A stretch of DNA of 64,000 bases, from contig JBKJIQ010000006.1 in assembly GCA_046598395.1 (NCBI GenBank), positions 1 to 64,000 on the forward strand. The letters are read 5' to 3'. Below are positions 35,950-43,766 of this stretch, piece after piece (within the stretch, counting starts at the first letter, position 1; every line of letters begins with the position of its first letter). This stretch comes from JAENVU01 sp046598395 (GTDB lineage Bacteria; Actinomycetota; Acidimicrobiia; IMCC26256; JAENVU01). The notes under the pieces were generated by a model. That model was not told the origin of the DNA. It made no database searches and was given only the letters and a program-made list of their open reading frames with translations. The translations under genes were made by a program, and so were the position numbers.

Positions 35950-37095
35950 ATGACGGAAATCCTCAACGCCGTTCGCGCCGCGACCGATGCGATTCGCGCC
36001 GAAGCACCGAGCTGTGAGCGCGCGAGCCGCCTCACGGATCCGGTCGTAGCGGCACTGCGCGATACCGGAGCATTTCGCATGGCGTGGAGCAACGCATGCG
36101 GTGGTCCGGAGTTGAGCCCCCTCGAACAAATCGAAGTGATCGAGGAACTCGCGGCAGCCGACGGGTCGGCCGGTTGGTGCGCCATGATCAACTCCGACGG
36201 CGGTTACCTCGCCGCGCTGCTCGACCCCACCGTCTCCGCCGAGATGTATCCCTCGCTCGATCTCGCAACCGCAGTGGTCGCGGCGCCGTCGGGGCGGGCC
36301 ACCGTCGAGGACGACGGATTTCGTATCTCCGGGCAGTGGGCATTCGCGAGCGGCTCGACCCATTGCGCGTGGTTCTTCGTCGGTTGCCTCGTGTTCGACG
36401 GCGACGAGATGCAGTTCGACGCCAACGGCATGCCCACCATCCTCATGTTCGCGGTCCCGGCGCCAGATGTGGAGATCCTCGACACGTGGCAGACGACCGG
36501 CCTCAATGCCACCGCCAGCAACGACATCCGCGTGGCCAATGTGTTCGTTCCTCGTGAACGCACCTGCTCGCTCCTCGAGGGCGACGCCGTCGACCCGTCG
36601 CCGCTCTACTCGTGGCGCTGGAACTTCTTCATCAACGTGAGCGGAGTGCCACTCGGTGTGGCCCGCGCCGCGCTCGCCAATGCGTGCGAGGTCGCGGAGA
36701 CCAAGATCGGCATGCCTAGCTTCGCTCCGATCCGCGAAGAAGCCACCGTGCAACACAACGTCGGACTCGCCGCGGCCCTGACGCATTCGGCCCGGGCCTA
36801 CGTCTTCGACGCAGTCGGCGTTGCGTGGACCGCTATGCAAAGTGGTCGCCCGCCCAGCCCGGCGGAGTGGCGAGAGGTACGGCTGGCCACGACCCATGCG
36901 ATGCAATCGAGCAAGCAAGCGGTGACGCTTATGTACGAGGCGCTCGGCACCACCGGCGTCTACCGCACGTCGGTGTTGGATCGACAGTTTCGTGATCTCA
37001 CCACGATGTCGCAACACCTCATTGCCCAAACCAAGACCTACGCCGCGGCCGGTCGGGGATTCCTCGGTCTCGATCCCGCCGCGATCGCGTTCTGA
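35950..37095 (+). CDS. Acyl-CoA dehydrogenase-fold flavin hydroxylase (HsaA/HpaH type)
   Basis: 381 residues from the ATG at 35950; an ATG at 35935 is an alternative. The fold is that of acyl-CoA dehydrogenase, with EVIEELAAADGSAGWCAMIN, ISGQWAFASGSTHCAWFFVG, and LNATASNDIRVANVFVPRERT, as in the two-component flavin-dependent monooxygenases (HsaA, pigment-production hydroxylase). It lacks the catalytic glutamate context of true dehydrogenases. It would hydroxylate an aromatic or alicyclic substrate with reduced flavin from a separate reductase, none of which is close by. It is the first gene of a run that continues, across the toxin-antitoxin cassette, to 43745. Its last codons lie in the left copy of the 25-bp direct repeat. 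Confidence 0.82.
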   Translation: MTEILNAVRAATDAIRAEAPSCERASRLTDPVVAALRDTGAFRMAWSNACGGPELSPLEQIEVIEELAAADGSAGWCAMINSDGGYLAALLDPTVSAEMYPSLDLATAVVAAPSGRATVEDDGFRISGQWAFASGSTHCAWFFVGCLVFDGDEMQFDANGMPTILMFAVPAPDVEILDTWQTTGLNATASNDIRVANVFVPRERTCSLLEGDAVDPSPLYSWRWNFFINVSGVPLGVARAALANACEVAETKIGMPSFAPIREEATVQHNVGLAAALTHSARAYVFDAVGVAWTAMQSGRPPSPAEWREVRLATTHAMQSSKQAVTLMYEALGTTGVYRTSVLDRQFRDLTTMSQHLIAQTKTYAAAGRGFLGLDPAAIAF

Positions 37096-37105
37096 GGAAC
37101 TGACC
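37081..37105 (+). repeat. Left copy of 25-bp direct repeat
   Basis: This 25-bp stretch begins GCGATCGCGTTCTGAGG and ends GAACTGACC. It matches 37665-37689 at 24 of 25 positions. It includes the last codons and TGA of the flavin hydroxylase gene and the sequence that follows. It brackets the small toxin-antitoxin-like pair on the left. Confidence 0.85.
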
Positions 37106-37159
37106 GAAAACGGCGCGCCACATCGCAACGGGCGTCCTCTGAACGGGAATGCCCATGGC

Positions 37160-37165
37160 TAAGAT
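37160..37165 (+). promoter_or_regulatory. Putative -10 box of a leaderless promoter
   Basis: TAAGAT is followed by exactly 6 bases and then the GTG start at 37172, with no ribosome-binding site. This is the standard geometry for a leaderless mRNA in actinobacteria. A weak -35 (TCTGAA, 37138-37143) lies 16 bases upstream. Confidence 0.45.
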
Positions 37166-37171
37166 TCGGCC

Positions 37172-37354
37172 GTGCCCGGCGAACCCGAACTCATCACCGT
37201 GACCGCGCTGGAGGCGATGACTCCAACCGAACGGTCCGCCGCCTTTGAGCGCGGCCTGATCACGGACCTCGATGAGCTTCCGGAGGCGTTTCGCACTCGC
37301 ATCATCGCAACCGCAGAACGCCTCGGTCGCGAGAGACGCTGCGCCGCCGACTGA
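37172..37354 (+). CDS. Putative antitoxin
   Basis: 60 residues from the GTG at 37172. A short helical protein (TALEAMTPTERSAAFERGLI, then EAFRTRIIATAERLGRERR) with a basic C-terminus. It is followed 2 bp later by a toxin-like gene, and both are too short for most other roles. I recognise the size, order and pattern of small actinobacterial antitoxins but no named family. TAAGAT-N6-GTG suggests a leaderless transcript. The pair sits between two copies of a 25-bp direct repeat. Confidence 0.55.
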   Translation: MPGEPELITVTALEAMTPTERSAAFERGLITDLDELPEAFRTRIIATAERLGRERRCAAD

Positions 37355-37356
37355 CG

Positions 37357-37647
37357 TTGCGCCGCGAGGTTCGGGTCACCCAACCGTTCTTTGACCGCTT
37401 GGACGAACTCTTCCCCGCGCAGCGAACCGCCGATGGTCGTCCGTCGGCAACGGACTTCCTGCTTCACGAAATGTCGAGCATCATCGAGAAACTCGCGGTC
37501 GACTTCGACGCCGCCACGATACCGAGTGGCCTCGAACCAGATGTGCGTGTTCTCATCGAGTCCGGAATACTGGTCCCGCTCCTCGCCGTATACGCATCGA
37601 TCGTTGCCGACGGCGGAGTCGAGGTTTTCTATCTCGATATCGAATGA
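37357..37647 (+). CDS. Putative RelE/ParE-like toxin
   Basis: 96 residues from the TTG at 37357. The start VRVTQPFFDRLDELFP, the loop with several charged residues and the C-terminal strand GGVEVFYLDIE resemble the compact RelE/ParE toxin fold, in which the last strand closes the sheet. The middle (about 30-75) is longer than usual. A TTG start 2 bp after the antitoxin stop suggests coupled translation. No catalytic histidine or arginine set can be assigned, so a nuclease or gyrase target is unknown. Confidence 0.5.
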   Translation: MRREVRVTQPFFDRLDELFPAQRTADGRPSATDFLLHEMSSIIEKLAVDFDAATIPSGLEPDVRVLIESGILVPLLAVYASIVADGGVEVFYLDIE

Positions 37648-37664
37648 CTATCCCCACACCGAAC

Positions 37665-37689
37665 GCGATCGCGTTCTAAGGAACTGACC
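37665..37689 (+). repeat. Right copy of 25-bp direct repeat
   Basis: It differs from the left copy (37081-37105) only at one base, G to A in the TGA, giving TAA. It also keeps the reading IAF-stop of the flavin hydroxylase end. The base after it is followed directly by the ATG of the SRPBCC gene, and the repeat supplies that gene's AAGGAA ribosome-binding site. Confidence 0.85.
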
Positions 37690-37690
37690 T

Positions 37691-38086
37691 ATGGCATCTG
37701 TGCGCCGGTACACCATCATCAACCGAGCCGCCGACGATGTGTGGGCGGTGCTGGGAGATCCCGTCACCATCGCCGACTGGTTCCCCGGAGTTGCGGCCGC
37801 CACCGTCGACGGCAACCAGCGCGTCATCACCACGGTGACCGGCCTGCCGATGCCGGAGGAGATCGTCACCAACGACGCGATCCAACGTCGGTTCCAATAC
37901 CGTCTGGCCGCCGGGTTCATCCAGGATCACCTGGGGACGATCGACGTCTTCGACCTCGGCGATGGGCGCTCCCTCGTGTCCTACGCGACCGATGGCGAAC
38001 CGGCTGCGCTGGCCCTGATGATCGGCGGCGCCACGGGCAATGCGCTGCTCGAACTCCGCCGTCAACTCGAAGAGAGGGACCTCTGA
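37691..38086 (+). CDS. SRPBCC-family protein (polyketide cyclase/START-like)
   Basis: 131 residues. VRRYTIINRAADDVWAVLGDPVTIADWFPGVAA is the typical opening of SRPBCC ligand-binding proteins, and GTIDVFDLGDGRSLVSYATDG matches the central strands. The fold binds hydrophobic ligands in a deep pocket. The ATG at 37691 uses the AAGGAA in the right repeat. Its TGA overlaps the ATG of the sulfatase gene, so it is part of the catabolic operon. Confidence 0.88.
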   Translation: MASVRRYTIINRAADDVWAVLGDPVTIADWFPGVAAATVDGNQRVITTVTGLPMPEEIVTNDAIQRRFQYRLAAGFIQDHLGTIDVFDLGDGRSLVSYATDGEPAALALMIGGATGNALLELRRQLEERDL

Positions 38087-39654
38087 TGGGCCGCAAGATT
38101 CTGTTCGTCACCACCGACCAGCAACGCTACGACACCCTCGGATGCAACGGTGGTGAGGTCGCACGCACGCCGGTGATCGACGCACTCGCGGCGGAAGGCA
38201 TCCGTTACGAACGCGCCGTTCCCCAGTCGGTCGTCTGCATGCCGTCGCGCTCCACGATGCTCACCGGCCAATACCCCACCACCCATGGAGTCTGGATGAA
38301 CGGCGTGCCGCTCCCGGTCGACGCGCCATCAGTCGCCGCCGAACTCCATCGTCACGGCTACAAGACCGCGCTCGTGGGCAAGGCCCATTTCGAACCCTTC
38401 ATGGATGCATTCGGTCGCTTCACCGAGAACCTGCTCGCGCGGTCCGGTGAACCAACCGCGCAACGCCCGTGGGCCGACGGCACCATCGGACCGCACCGCG
38501 GGTTCGATCACCTCGAGTTCGCCACCCACGGTGCCGCCGGAATGCTGCACTATGCGCAGTGGCTCGCCGCGAATCATCCCGAAGCAGCCGGTCTGTTCTA
38601 TGCCGCGATCGACGCGGGCTGGAACGTGAACGCGGCCGGTGGCGGCGACACCGATGCGCCACAAGTGAAGGCCAACTCGATTCCGCGCGAGTGGTACCAC
38701 ACCGATTGGGTGGCCGATCGCACGATCGCGTGGCTCGACTCGCTCGACGCGAACGACGACTGGTTCTGCTGGATGAGCTTCCCTGACCCGCACCACCCGT
38801 GGGACCCGCCGGAGTCCGAGATGCGCCGCGTTAATTGGCGCGAGGTCCCCTTGCCGGCCGGCTATCCGGAGCGTGCGTCCGAACGGGAACGCATCATCGG
38901 CGACAAGCCAATCCACTGGCGCAACTGGTATGACGGAACGCTCGTCTCGAACTACGAAGCACCGAAGGACTGGGTACCGGCCATGATGACCGCGGACCAA
39001 GTCCGTGAAGTCAACGCGCGCAACGCGGTGGAGTGCGAACTGATCGACGAGGCCCTTGGCCGCGTCATGGCCGCCATCACCCAACGCGGCTGGACCGACG
39101 ACGTCGATGTGGTCTTCACCACCGACCACGGCGAACTCCAAGGCGACTTCGGCCTGTTGTTCAAGGGTCCCTATCACGTGGACGGATTGATGCGGCTCCC
39201 CCTCGTCTGGCGCCCGGCACCGTCGGCCCACGCCGCGGCTTCGGTCGTCACCAAGCCGGTTGGGCTGGTGGACCTCGCGCCCACGTTCTGTTCCATCGCG
39301 GGCATTGACGCTCCCGAGTGGATGCAAGGTGCATCACTGCCAACCGACGACACCGACGCCGACGCGCGCGGTTTCGAACGCGTCCTCACCGAGTGGGACA
39401 GCGAACTGTTCGGGGTCGCGGTGCACCTGCGCACGATCACGCGCGACGGCTGGGTGTGCAGCGCGTACCGACCGGGCTACGTACACGACGGCACCGAAGG
39501 TGAGCTGTACCACCTCGCCGACGACCCCTTGCAACAGGTCAACCGCTGGAACGACCCGGCGGTCGCCGCGCTGCAATCCGATCTCCTCGCCGACTTGTGG
39601 GACCACCAGTCCCCTGCCCACGCGCCCCACCTCGAGGTCGAAGCACCGGTGTAA
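38086..39654 (+). CDS. Type I sulfatase
   Basis: 522 residues from the ATG at 38086, overlapping the previous stop. It has the metal-binding start KILFVTTDQQRYDTLGCNGG, the sulfatase signature VVCMPSRSTMLTG with the cysteine to be converted to formylglycine, KTALVGKAHFEP, and VVFTTDHGELQGDFG with the second metal-binding aspartate and histidine. There is no signal peptide, so it acts in the cytoplasm. It would remove a sulfate ester (or act on a phosphonate-like ester) early in the pathway encoded by this operon. A formylglycine-generating enzyme is not encoded in the window. A repeated palindrome follows the gene. Confidence 0.92.
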   Translation: MGRKILFVTTDQQRYDTLGCNGGEVARTPVIDALAAEGIRYERAVPQSVVCMPSRSTMLTGQYPTTHGVWMNGVPLPVDAPSVAAELHRHGYKTALVGKAHFEPFMDAFGRFTENLLARSGEPTAQRPWADGTIGPHRGFDHLEFATHGAAGMLHYAQWLAANHPEAAGLFYAAIDAGWNVNAAGGGDTDAPQVKANSIPREWYHTDWVADRTIAWLDSLDANDDWFCWMSFPDPHHPWDPPESEMRRVNWREVPLPAGYPERASERERIIGDKPIHWRNWYDGTLVSNYEAPKDWVPAMMTADQVREVNARNAVECELIDEALGRVMAAITQRGWTDDVDVVFTTDHGELQGDFGLLFKGPYHVDGLMRLPLVWRPAPSAHAAASVVTKPVGLVDLAPTFCSIAGIDAPEWMQGASLPTDDTDADARGFERVLTEWDSELFGVAVHLRTITRDGWVCSAYRPGYVHDGTEGELYHLADDPLQQVNRWNDPAVAALQSDLLADLWDHQSPAHAPHLEVEAPV

Positions 39655-39680
39655 CCCGGTGAAGCGCCCGAGGTGCCTCT

Positions 39681-39728
39681 GTTCATTGTGCGGATTCCCT
39701 CCCCACCCAGGCCGTACGCACAGTGAAC
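39681..39728. repeat. Intergenic palindromic element, copy 1
   Basis: GTTCATTGTGCG (39681-39692) is the inverted repeat of CGCACAGTGAAC (39717-39728), with 11 of 12 pairs. The left arm continues GATTCC. The same left arm, GTTCATTGTCCGTATTCC, recurs at 54989. It lies after the sulfatase gene and before the DapA-like gene. Confidence 0.65.
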
Positions 39729-39740
39729 GAGAATGAGGCA

Positions 39741-40724
39741 ATGAAGCATCGAAGTCAGGGGACCACCAGCACCGCCGATGCGATCGCTCGGCTGCGGCCG
39801 GGTCGAACGATCACGGGCATGTCGGCCGTGCTCATCCCCTACACCACCAACGGCGAGATCGATTGGGCGGCGGTCGAGGCTCACATCGCCCGCACCCACG
39901 CCGCGGGGCTCACCCCGGCAGTAAACATGGACACCGGCTACGTCCAACTCCTCGACACCGCCGACAAAGAACGCGTCCTCGATATCGCGGCGGCCATCAC
40001 CGATGGCGCGTTCGTGGCCGGGGCCTACGTGGCCGACGCGGCGGGGGCACCCTTCGATCTCGACGCCTACCTCCGCGCCTCCGCCGCCGTGACGCACCGG
40101 GGCGGCACCCCGGTGATCTTTCCGTCACACGGACTGAACGAGCTCACCGACCATGGTTGGGTCACGGCACTCGGCGAGATCGGCAACCACGTCGACCGAT
40201 TCATCGGGTTCGAGCTCGGCGCGATGTTCGTTCCCTACGGTCGCATTGTGGCGCTCGACGCGTACCGAGCACTCATGGCGATTCCGCAGTGCATCGGCGC
40301 GAAGCACAGCTCGTTGCATCGCCAACTCGAATGGGATCGGCTCACGCTACGCGATGAGCTCCGGCCCGAGTTCCTCCTGCTCACCGGGAACGACCTGGCC
40401 ATCGACATGGTGATGTACGGATCGGATTACCTGCTCGGTCTCTCCACGTTCGCGCCCGAAGCCTTCGCGTTGCGGGACCGGATGTGGGCCGCCGGTGATG
40501 CCGACTTCTACGAGCTGAACGACCTCTTGCAATACCTCGGAGCGTTTGCGTTCCGCGCACCGGTGCCGGGGTACCGCCATGACGCTGCGATGTTCTTCGA
40601 GCTCCGCGGTTGGGCGGCCACCGACCTCACTCCTCCCGGTGCGCCCCGGCGCCCGGAGTCGGACCGCTCTGTCCTCGCCGCGATCCTCGAAACGCTCCTC
40701 GACCGATTGCGAGCGTTCGCGTGA
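39741..40724 (+). CDS. DapA-family aldolase/lyase
   Basis: 327 residues from the ATG at 39741. The GTG at 39723 is possible but lies inside the palindrome and lacks a ribosome-binding site. The barrel has GMSAVLIPYTTNGEIDWAAVEAHIARTHAAG, VFPSHGL-type strands and the Schiff-base lysine K188 in CIGAKHSSLHRQ, as in the N-acetylneuraminate lyase/dihydrodipicolinate synthase family. The GTGE and tyrosine signatures of true DapA are not kept, so it is probably a pyruvate- or other keto-acid-cleaving aldolase of a catabolic pathway. Its TGA overlaps the next GTG start. Confidence 0.85.
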   Translation: MKHRSQGTTSTADAIARLRPGRTITGMSAVLIPYTTNGEIDWAAVEAHIARTHAAGLTPAVNMDTGYVQLLDTADKERVLDIAAAITDGAFVAGAYVADAAGAPFDLDAYLRASAAVTHRGGTPVIFPSHGLNELTDHGWVTALGEIGNHVDRFIGFELGAMFVPYGRIVALDAYRALMAIPQCIGAKHSSLHRQLEWDRLTLRDELRPEFLLLTGNDLAIDMVMYGSDYLLGLSTFAPEAFALRDRMWAAGDADFYELNDLLQYLGAFAFRAPVPGYRHDAAMFFELRGWAATDLTPPGAPRRPESDRSVLAAILETLLDRLRAFA

Positions 40725-42124
40725 GGTACACGCAGGTCAAGAACTTGGACACCGTGGAGCAGTTGCGCGCCTACATCGCCGACCTTGACATCGACCTCCC
40801 CATCGTGGAACGCGTTGACGCCACCGGCGCGCTCTCGACCCCGGTGTCGTTTACCGATTCGAGTGCCGGCACCTTCTCCTCGTCCAACCGGTTCTCGATC
40901 TTGCCGATGGAAGGCTGGGATGCCACCCCCGACGGTCACCCCACCGAGCTGGTGCGTCGCCGCTGGCAGCGCATCGCCACGAGCGGTGCCGGACTGGCGT
41001 GGTGCGAGGCCACTGCCGTGAACGCCGACGGGCGCGCTAACCCACGCCAGTTGTTGCTCGACGAATCAACCGTCGACGAGTTCGCCGCACTGCGCGCGCT
41101 CCTCGCACCCGACCAGGTCGCCGGCCTGCAACTCACACATTCCGGCCGCTGGTCCCGCCCCGACGGCGTACCCGCGCCACGGACGGCGTACGAACATCCG
41201 ATACTCGACGAACGCGTCGGCGCGTCGGAGTCGGCAATCTTCAGCGACGACGAACTCGACGAACTCGTGGTGCGATACGTCGATGCTGCCGTGCTCGCTC
41301 ATCAGGCGGGGTTCCACTTCGTCGACGTCAAGCATTGCCACGGCTACCTCCTGCACGAACTCCTCAGCGCTCACGGTCGCGCCGGCCGCTTCGGCGGCGA
41401 TCTGGAACACCGCATGTATTTTCTTCGCACCGTCGTTGCCGGCATCCGCGATCGCGCTCCAAACCTCGCGATCGCAGTGCGGCTCTCCGCGTTCGACCTG
41501 ATCCCATTCGTCGCGAGCACCGACGGCGCCGGTGCGCCCGCGCCGCACACCGGCGCGTACCCGTACGCGTTTGGTGGCGACGGCACGGGGCTCGGCGTCG
41601 ACCTCACGGAGACCCACGCGTTCCTCCACGCCGTCACCGAACTCGGCATCGGGCTCGTGAGCATCACCGCCGGGAGTCCGTACTACAACCCGCACGTGCA
41701 ACGGCCCGCGTACTTCCCGCCGTCGGACGGCTACCAACCACCCGAGGACCCGCTCGTGGGCGTGGCGCGCCAACTCGCCGCCACCGCGGAGATCACCCGA
41801 CGCCACCCACTCCTCACGATCATCGGGTCGGGCTACTCGTACCTCCAAGATTGGCTCCCCAACGTGGGTCAGGCCGTGATCGAGCAAGGCGGCGCGTCGA
41901 TGGTCGGGCTCGGCCGCATGGTCTTGGCGTATCCCGATCTCCCGGCCGACGTCCTTGCCGGTCGGCCACTCCAACGCGGATTCATCTGTCGCACCTTCTC
42001 CGACTGCACCACTGCGCCGCGCCACGGGCTCATCTCCGGATGCTTTCCCCTCGACCCCTTCTACAAAGCCCATCCCGACCGCGTCGAACTCACTCAGGTG
42101 AAGAAACGCTACAGATTTCGTTAG
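40721..42124 (+). CDS. Old yellow enzyme-family NADH:flavin oxidoreductase
   Basis: 467 residues from the GTG at 40721 (GTGA overlap). It has FSSSNRFSILPMEGWDATPDG, GLQLTHSGRWSRPDG, DVKHCHGYLLHELLSAHGRAGRFGG with the conserved histidines, VRLSAFD, and a late IIGSGYSYLQDWLPNVGQAVI and ASMVGLGRM. This is the single-domain or fatty-acid-type OYE fold that binds FMN and reduces activated C=C bonds. No FeS or second nucleotide-binding domain is seen, so it is a single-domain ene-reductase. It should reduce an unsaturated intermediate in the operon's pathway. Confidence 0.87.
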   Translation: MRYTQVKNLDTVEQLRAYIADLDIDLPIVERVDATGALSTPVSFTDSSAGTFSSSNRFSILPMEGWDATPDGHPTELVRRRWQRIATSGAGLAWCEATAVNADGRANPRQLLLDESTVDEFAALRALLAPDQVAGLQLTHSGRWSRPDGVPAPRTAYEHPILDERVGASESAIFSDDELDELVVRYVDAAVLAHQAGFHFVDVKHCHGYLLHELLSAHGRAGRFGGDLEHRMYFLRTVVAGIRDRAPNLAIAVRLSAFDLIPFVASTDGAGAPAPHTGAYPYAFGGDGTGLGVDLTETHAFLHAVTELGIGLVSITAGSPYYNPHVQRPAYFPPSDGYQPPEDPLVGVARQLAATAEITRRHPLLTIIGSGYSYLQDWLPNVGQAVIEQGGASMVGLGRMVLAYPDLPADVLAGRPLQRGFICRTFSDCTTAPRHGLISGCFPLDPFYKAHPDRVELTQVKKRYRFR

Positions 42125-42188
42125 CTCGTTGGGCACCCGGGCAGTACCCTCCCGGCGGTTCCGCAACAACACCCGCCCGGAGGTAGTG

Positions 42189-43745
42189 ATGAAAGAACTC
42201 GTCTTCCACCGCAGTCTGCTGCCGGCCACCGAGCGGTTCGCGGACAAGGTCGCGTTCCTCGACACCGATCTCACGTTGACCTACGCGAAGCACACGGAAC
42301 GGGTCAGCCGGCTCGCCAACGGTCTCCGCAGTGAGCTCGGCATCCGACGCTCGGATCGGTTCGCGGTTCTCGCCCTCAACTCGCAGCGCTACCTCGAGTT
42401 GTGGCATGCCGCGTTCCTCGGCGGCGGAGTAATCAACCCGCTGAACCTGCGTCTCGCCGCGCAAGAGCTCGCCTACATCCTCACCGATTCCGGTACCAAG
42501 GTGTGCTTCGTCGACAAAGTCTTCGCGCCGTTGGTGGAATCGGTGCGAGCAGAGACCGGCATCGAACAGGTTGTCCTGATCGGCGGCGGCGACGTGGCTC
42601 ACGATGTGAGGTACGAGGATCTCCTCGCAAGCGGGTCCGCCACGATCCCCGACGAGCCCGAAGAAGACGATCCCGTCGTACTGATGTACACCGGCGGTAC
42701 CACCGGCCTCCCCAAGGGGGTGGTGCTCGATCAGCGTGCGCAGATGCTCAACCTCTACCACGTTGCCCAAGCGTGGAACTTCGACGACACCTACATCTAC
42801 CTCCATCAGACGCCGATGTTCCACGCCGCGTCGATGGGCGGGATCCTCGGAATCCCCGCCTCCGGTGGAACCTCCACGTTTGTCCCCATGTTCGAGCCCG
42901 GCGCAGTCATGACCGCAATGGAAACGCACGGCGTGACCATGACTGTGATGGTGCCGACGATGATCGGGTTGATGATGATGCACCCTGAGTACCGCGCGGA
43001 GCGGTTGCGCTCGTTGCAGGTGCTGACCTACGGCGCGTCGCCGATGCCCCAAGCCCTGCTCGGAAAGATCTTGGCGGATCTCCCGAACGTCGACATCTAC
43101 CAGGGCTACGGCATGACCGAGGCGTGCGCGGTCCTCACCATTCTCGGGCCCGAGGAGCATCGCGCCGGCGGCGACCGGTTGCGCTCCGCCGGCCGTCCGG
43201 CCGCGGGGGTTTCGTTGTCGATCCAAGCCGAGGACGGCACCAATCAGCCGGTTGGCGATTCCGGTGAGGTCTGTGCGCGCGCCGGCAACTTCATGCGTGA
43301 ATACTGGAACAAGCCCGAGGCCACCGAAGCAGTATTCGAGGGCGGCTGGTACCACACCGGCGATGCCGGATACCTCGACGAACGCGGTTACCTGTTCCTC
43401 GTCGACCGAGTGAAGGACATGATCGTCACCGGGGGTGAGAACGTGTACTCCACCGAGGTGGAGAACGCAATTTCTACCCATCCCGCCGTTGCGCAAGTTG
43501 CCGTGATCGGCATTCCGCACGACATCTGGGGTGAGGCCGTGCACGCGATCGTCGTGCTCAAGGCCGACGCGGCCGCGACGGAGTCGGACATCATCAACCA
43601 CGCCCGCCCCGCGATCGCCGGGTACAAGTTGCCCAAGACCGTGGAGTTCCGTGCCGAACCATTACCGCTGTCGGGCGCGATGAAGGTGCTCAAGCGCGAA
43701 CTCCGGGCGCCGTACTGGGAAGGCCACGGTCGGTCGGTCGGGTAG
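42189..43745 (+). CDS. Long-chain-fatty-acid-CoA ligase-like AMP-binding enzyme
   Basis: 518 residues from the ATG at 42189, with GGAGG 5 bases upstream. The P-loop YTGGTTGLPKGV, the aromatic-AMP motif YQGYGMTEAC, YHTGDAGYLDERGYLFLVDRVKDMI and the C-terminal lysine in GAMKVLKREL are all present. It activates an organic acid as CoA ester with ATP. In this operon it probably activates the acid released by the aldolase, sulfatase and reductase steps. Its TAG stop lies in the loop of a perfect 12-bp hairpin (43731-43757). Confidence 0.92.
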   Translation: MKELVFHRSLLPATERFADKVAFLDTDLTLTYAKHTERVSRLANGLRSELGIRRSDRFAVLALNSQRYLELWHAAFLGGGVINPLNLRLAAQELAYILTDSGTKVCFVDKVFAPLVESVRAETGIEQVVLIGGGDVAHDVRYEDLLASGSATIPDEPEEDDPVVLMYTGGTTGLPKGVVLDQRAQMLNLYHVAQAWNFDDTYIYLHQTPMFHAASMGGILGIPASGGTSTFVPMFEPGAVMTAMETHGVTMTVMVPTMIGLMMMHPEYRAERLRSLQVLTYGASPMPQALLGKILADLPNVDIYQGYGMTEACAVLTILGPEEHRAGGDRLRSAGRPAAGVSLSIQAEDGTNQPVGDSGEVCARAGNFMREYWNKPEATEAVFEGGWYHTGDAGYLDERGYLFLVDRVKDMIVTGGENVYSTEVENAISTHPAVAQVAVIGIPHDIWGEAVHAIVVLKADAAATESDIINHARPAIAGYKLPKTVEFRAEPLPLSGAMKVLKRELRAPYWEGHGRSVG

Positions 43746-43758
43746 CCCGACCGACCGA
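43730..43758 (+). terminator. Hairpin with the ligase stop codon in its loop
   Basis: CGGTCGGTCGGG (43731-43742) pairs perfectly with CCCGACCGACCG (43746-43757). The loop is TAG, which is the ligase stop codon; a flanking T-A pair extends the stem to 13. It is followed 8 bp later by the ATG of the next gene. Confidence 0.7.
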
Positions 43759-43766
43759 TACGGATT

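Noticed and set aside
35829..36191. N-terminal extension of the GH4 protein frame
   Set aside because: It is antisense to the flavin hydroxylase gene and lacks sequence features; the ATG at 35828 has a good ribosome-binding site.
37172..37647. Toxin-antitoxin pair read as a chance pair of small frames
   Set aside because: Both frames keep protein-like composition, are 2 bp apart, and end within the repeat-bracketed segment, so I kept them as genes with moderate confidence.
39723..39740. GTG start of the DapA-like gene at 39723
   Set aside because: It lies inside the palindromic element and has no ribosome-binding site; the ATG at 39741 is preferred.
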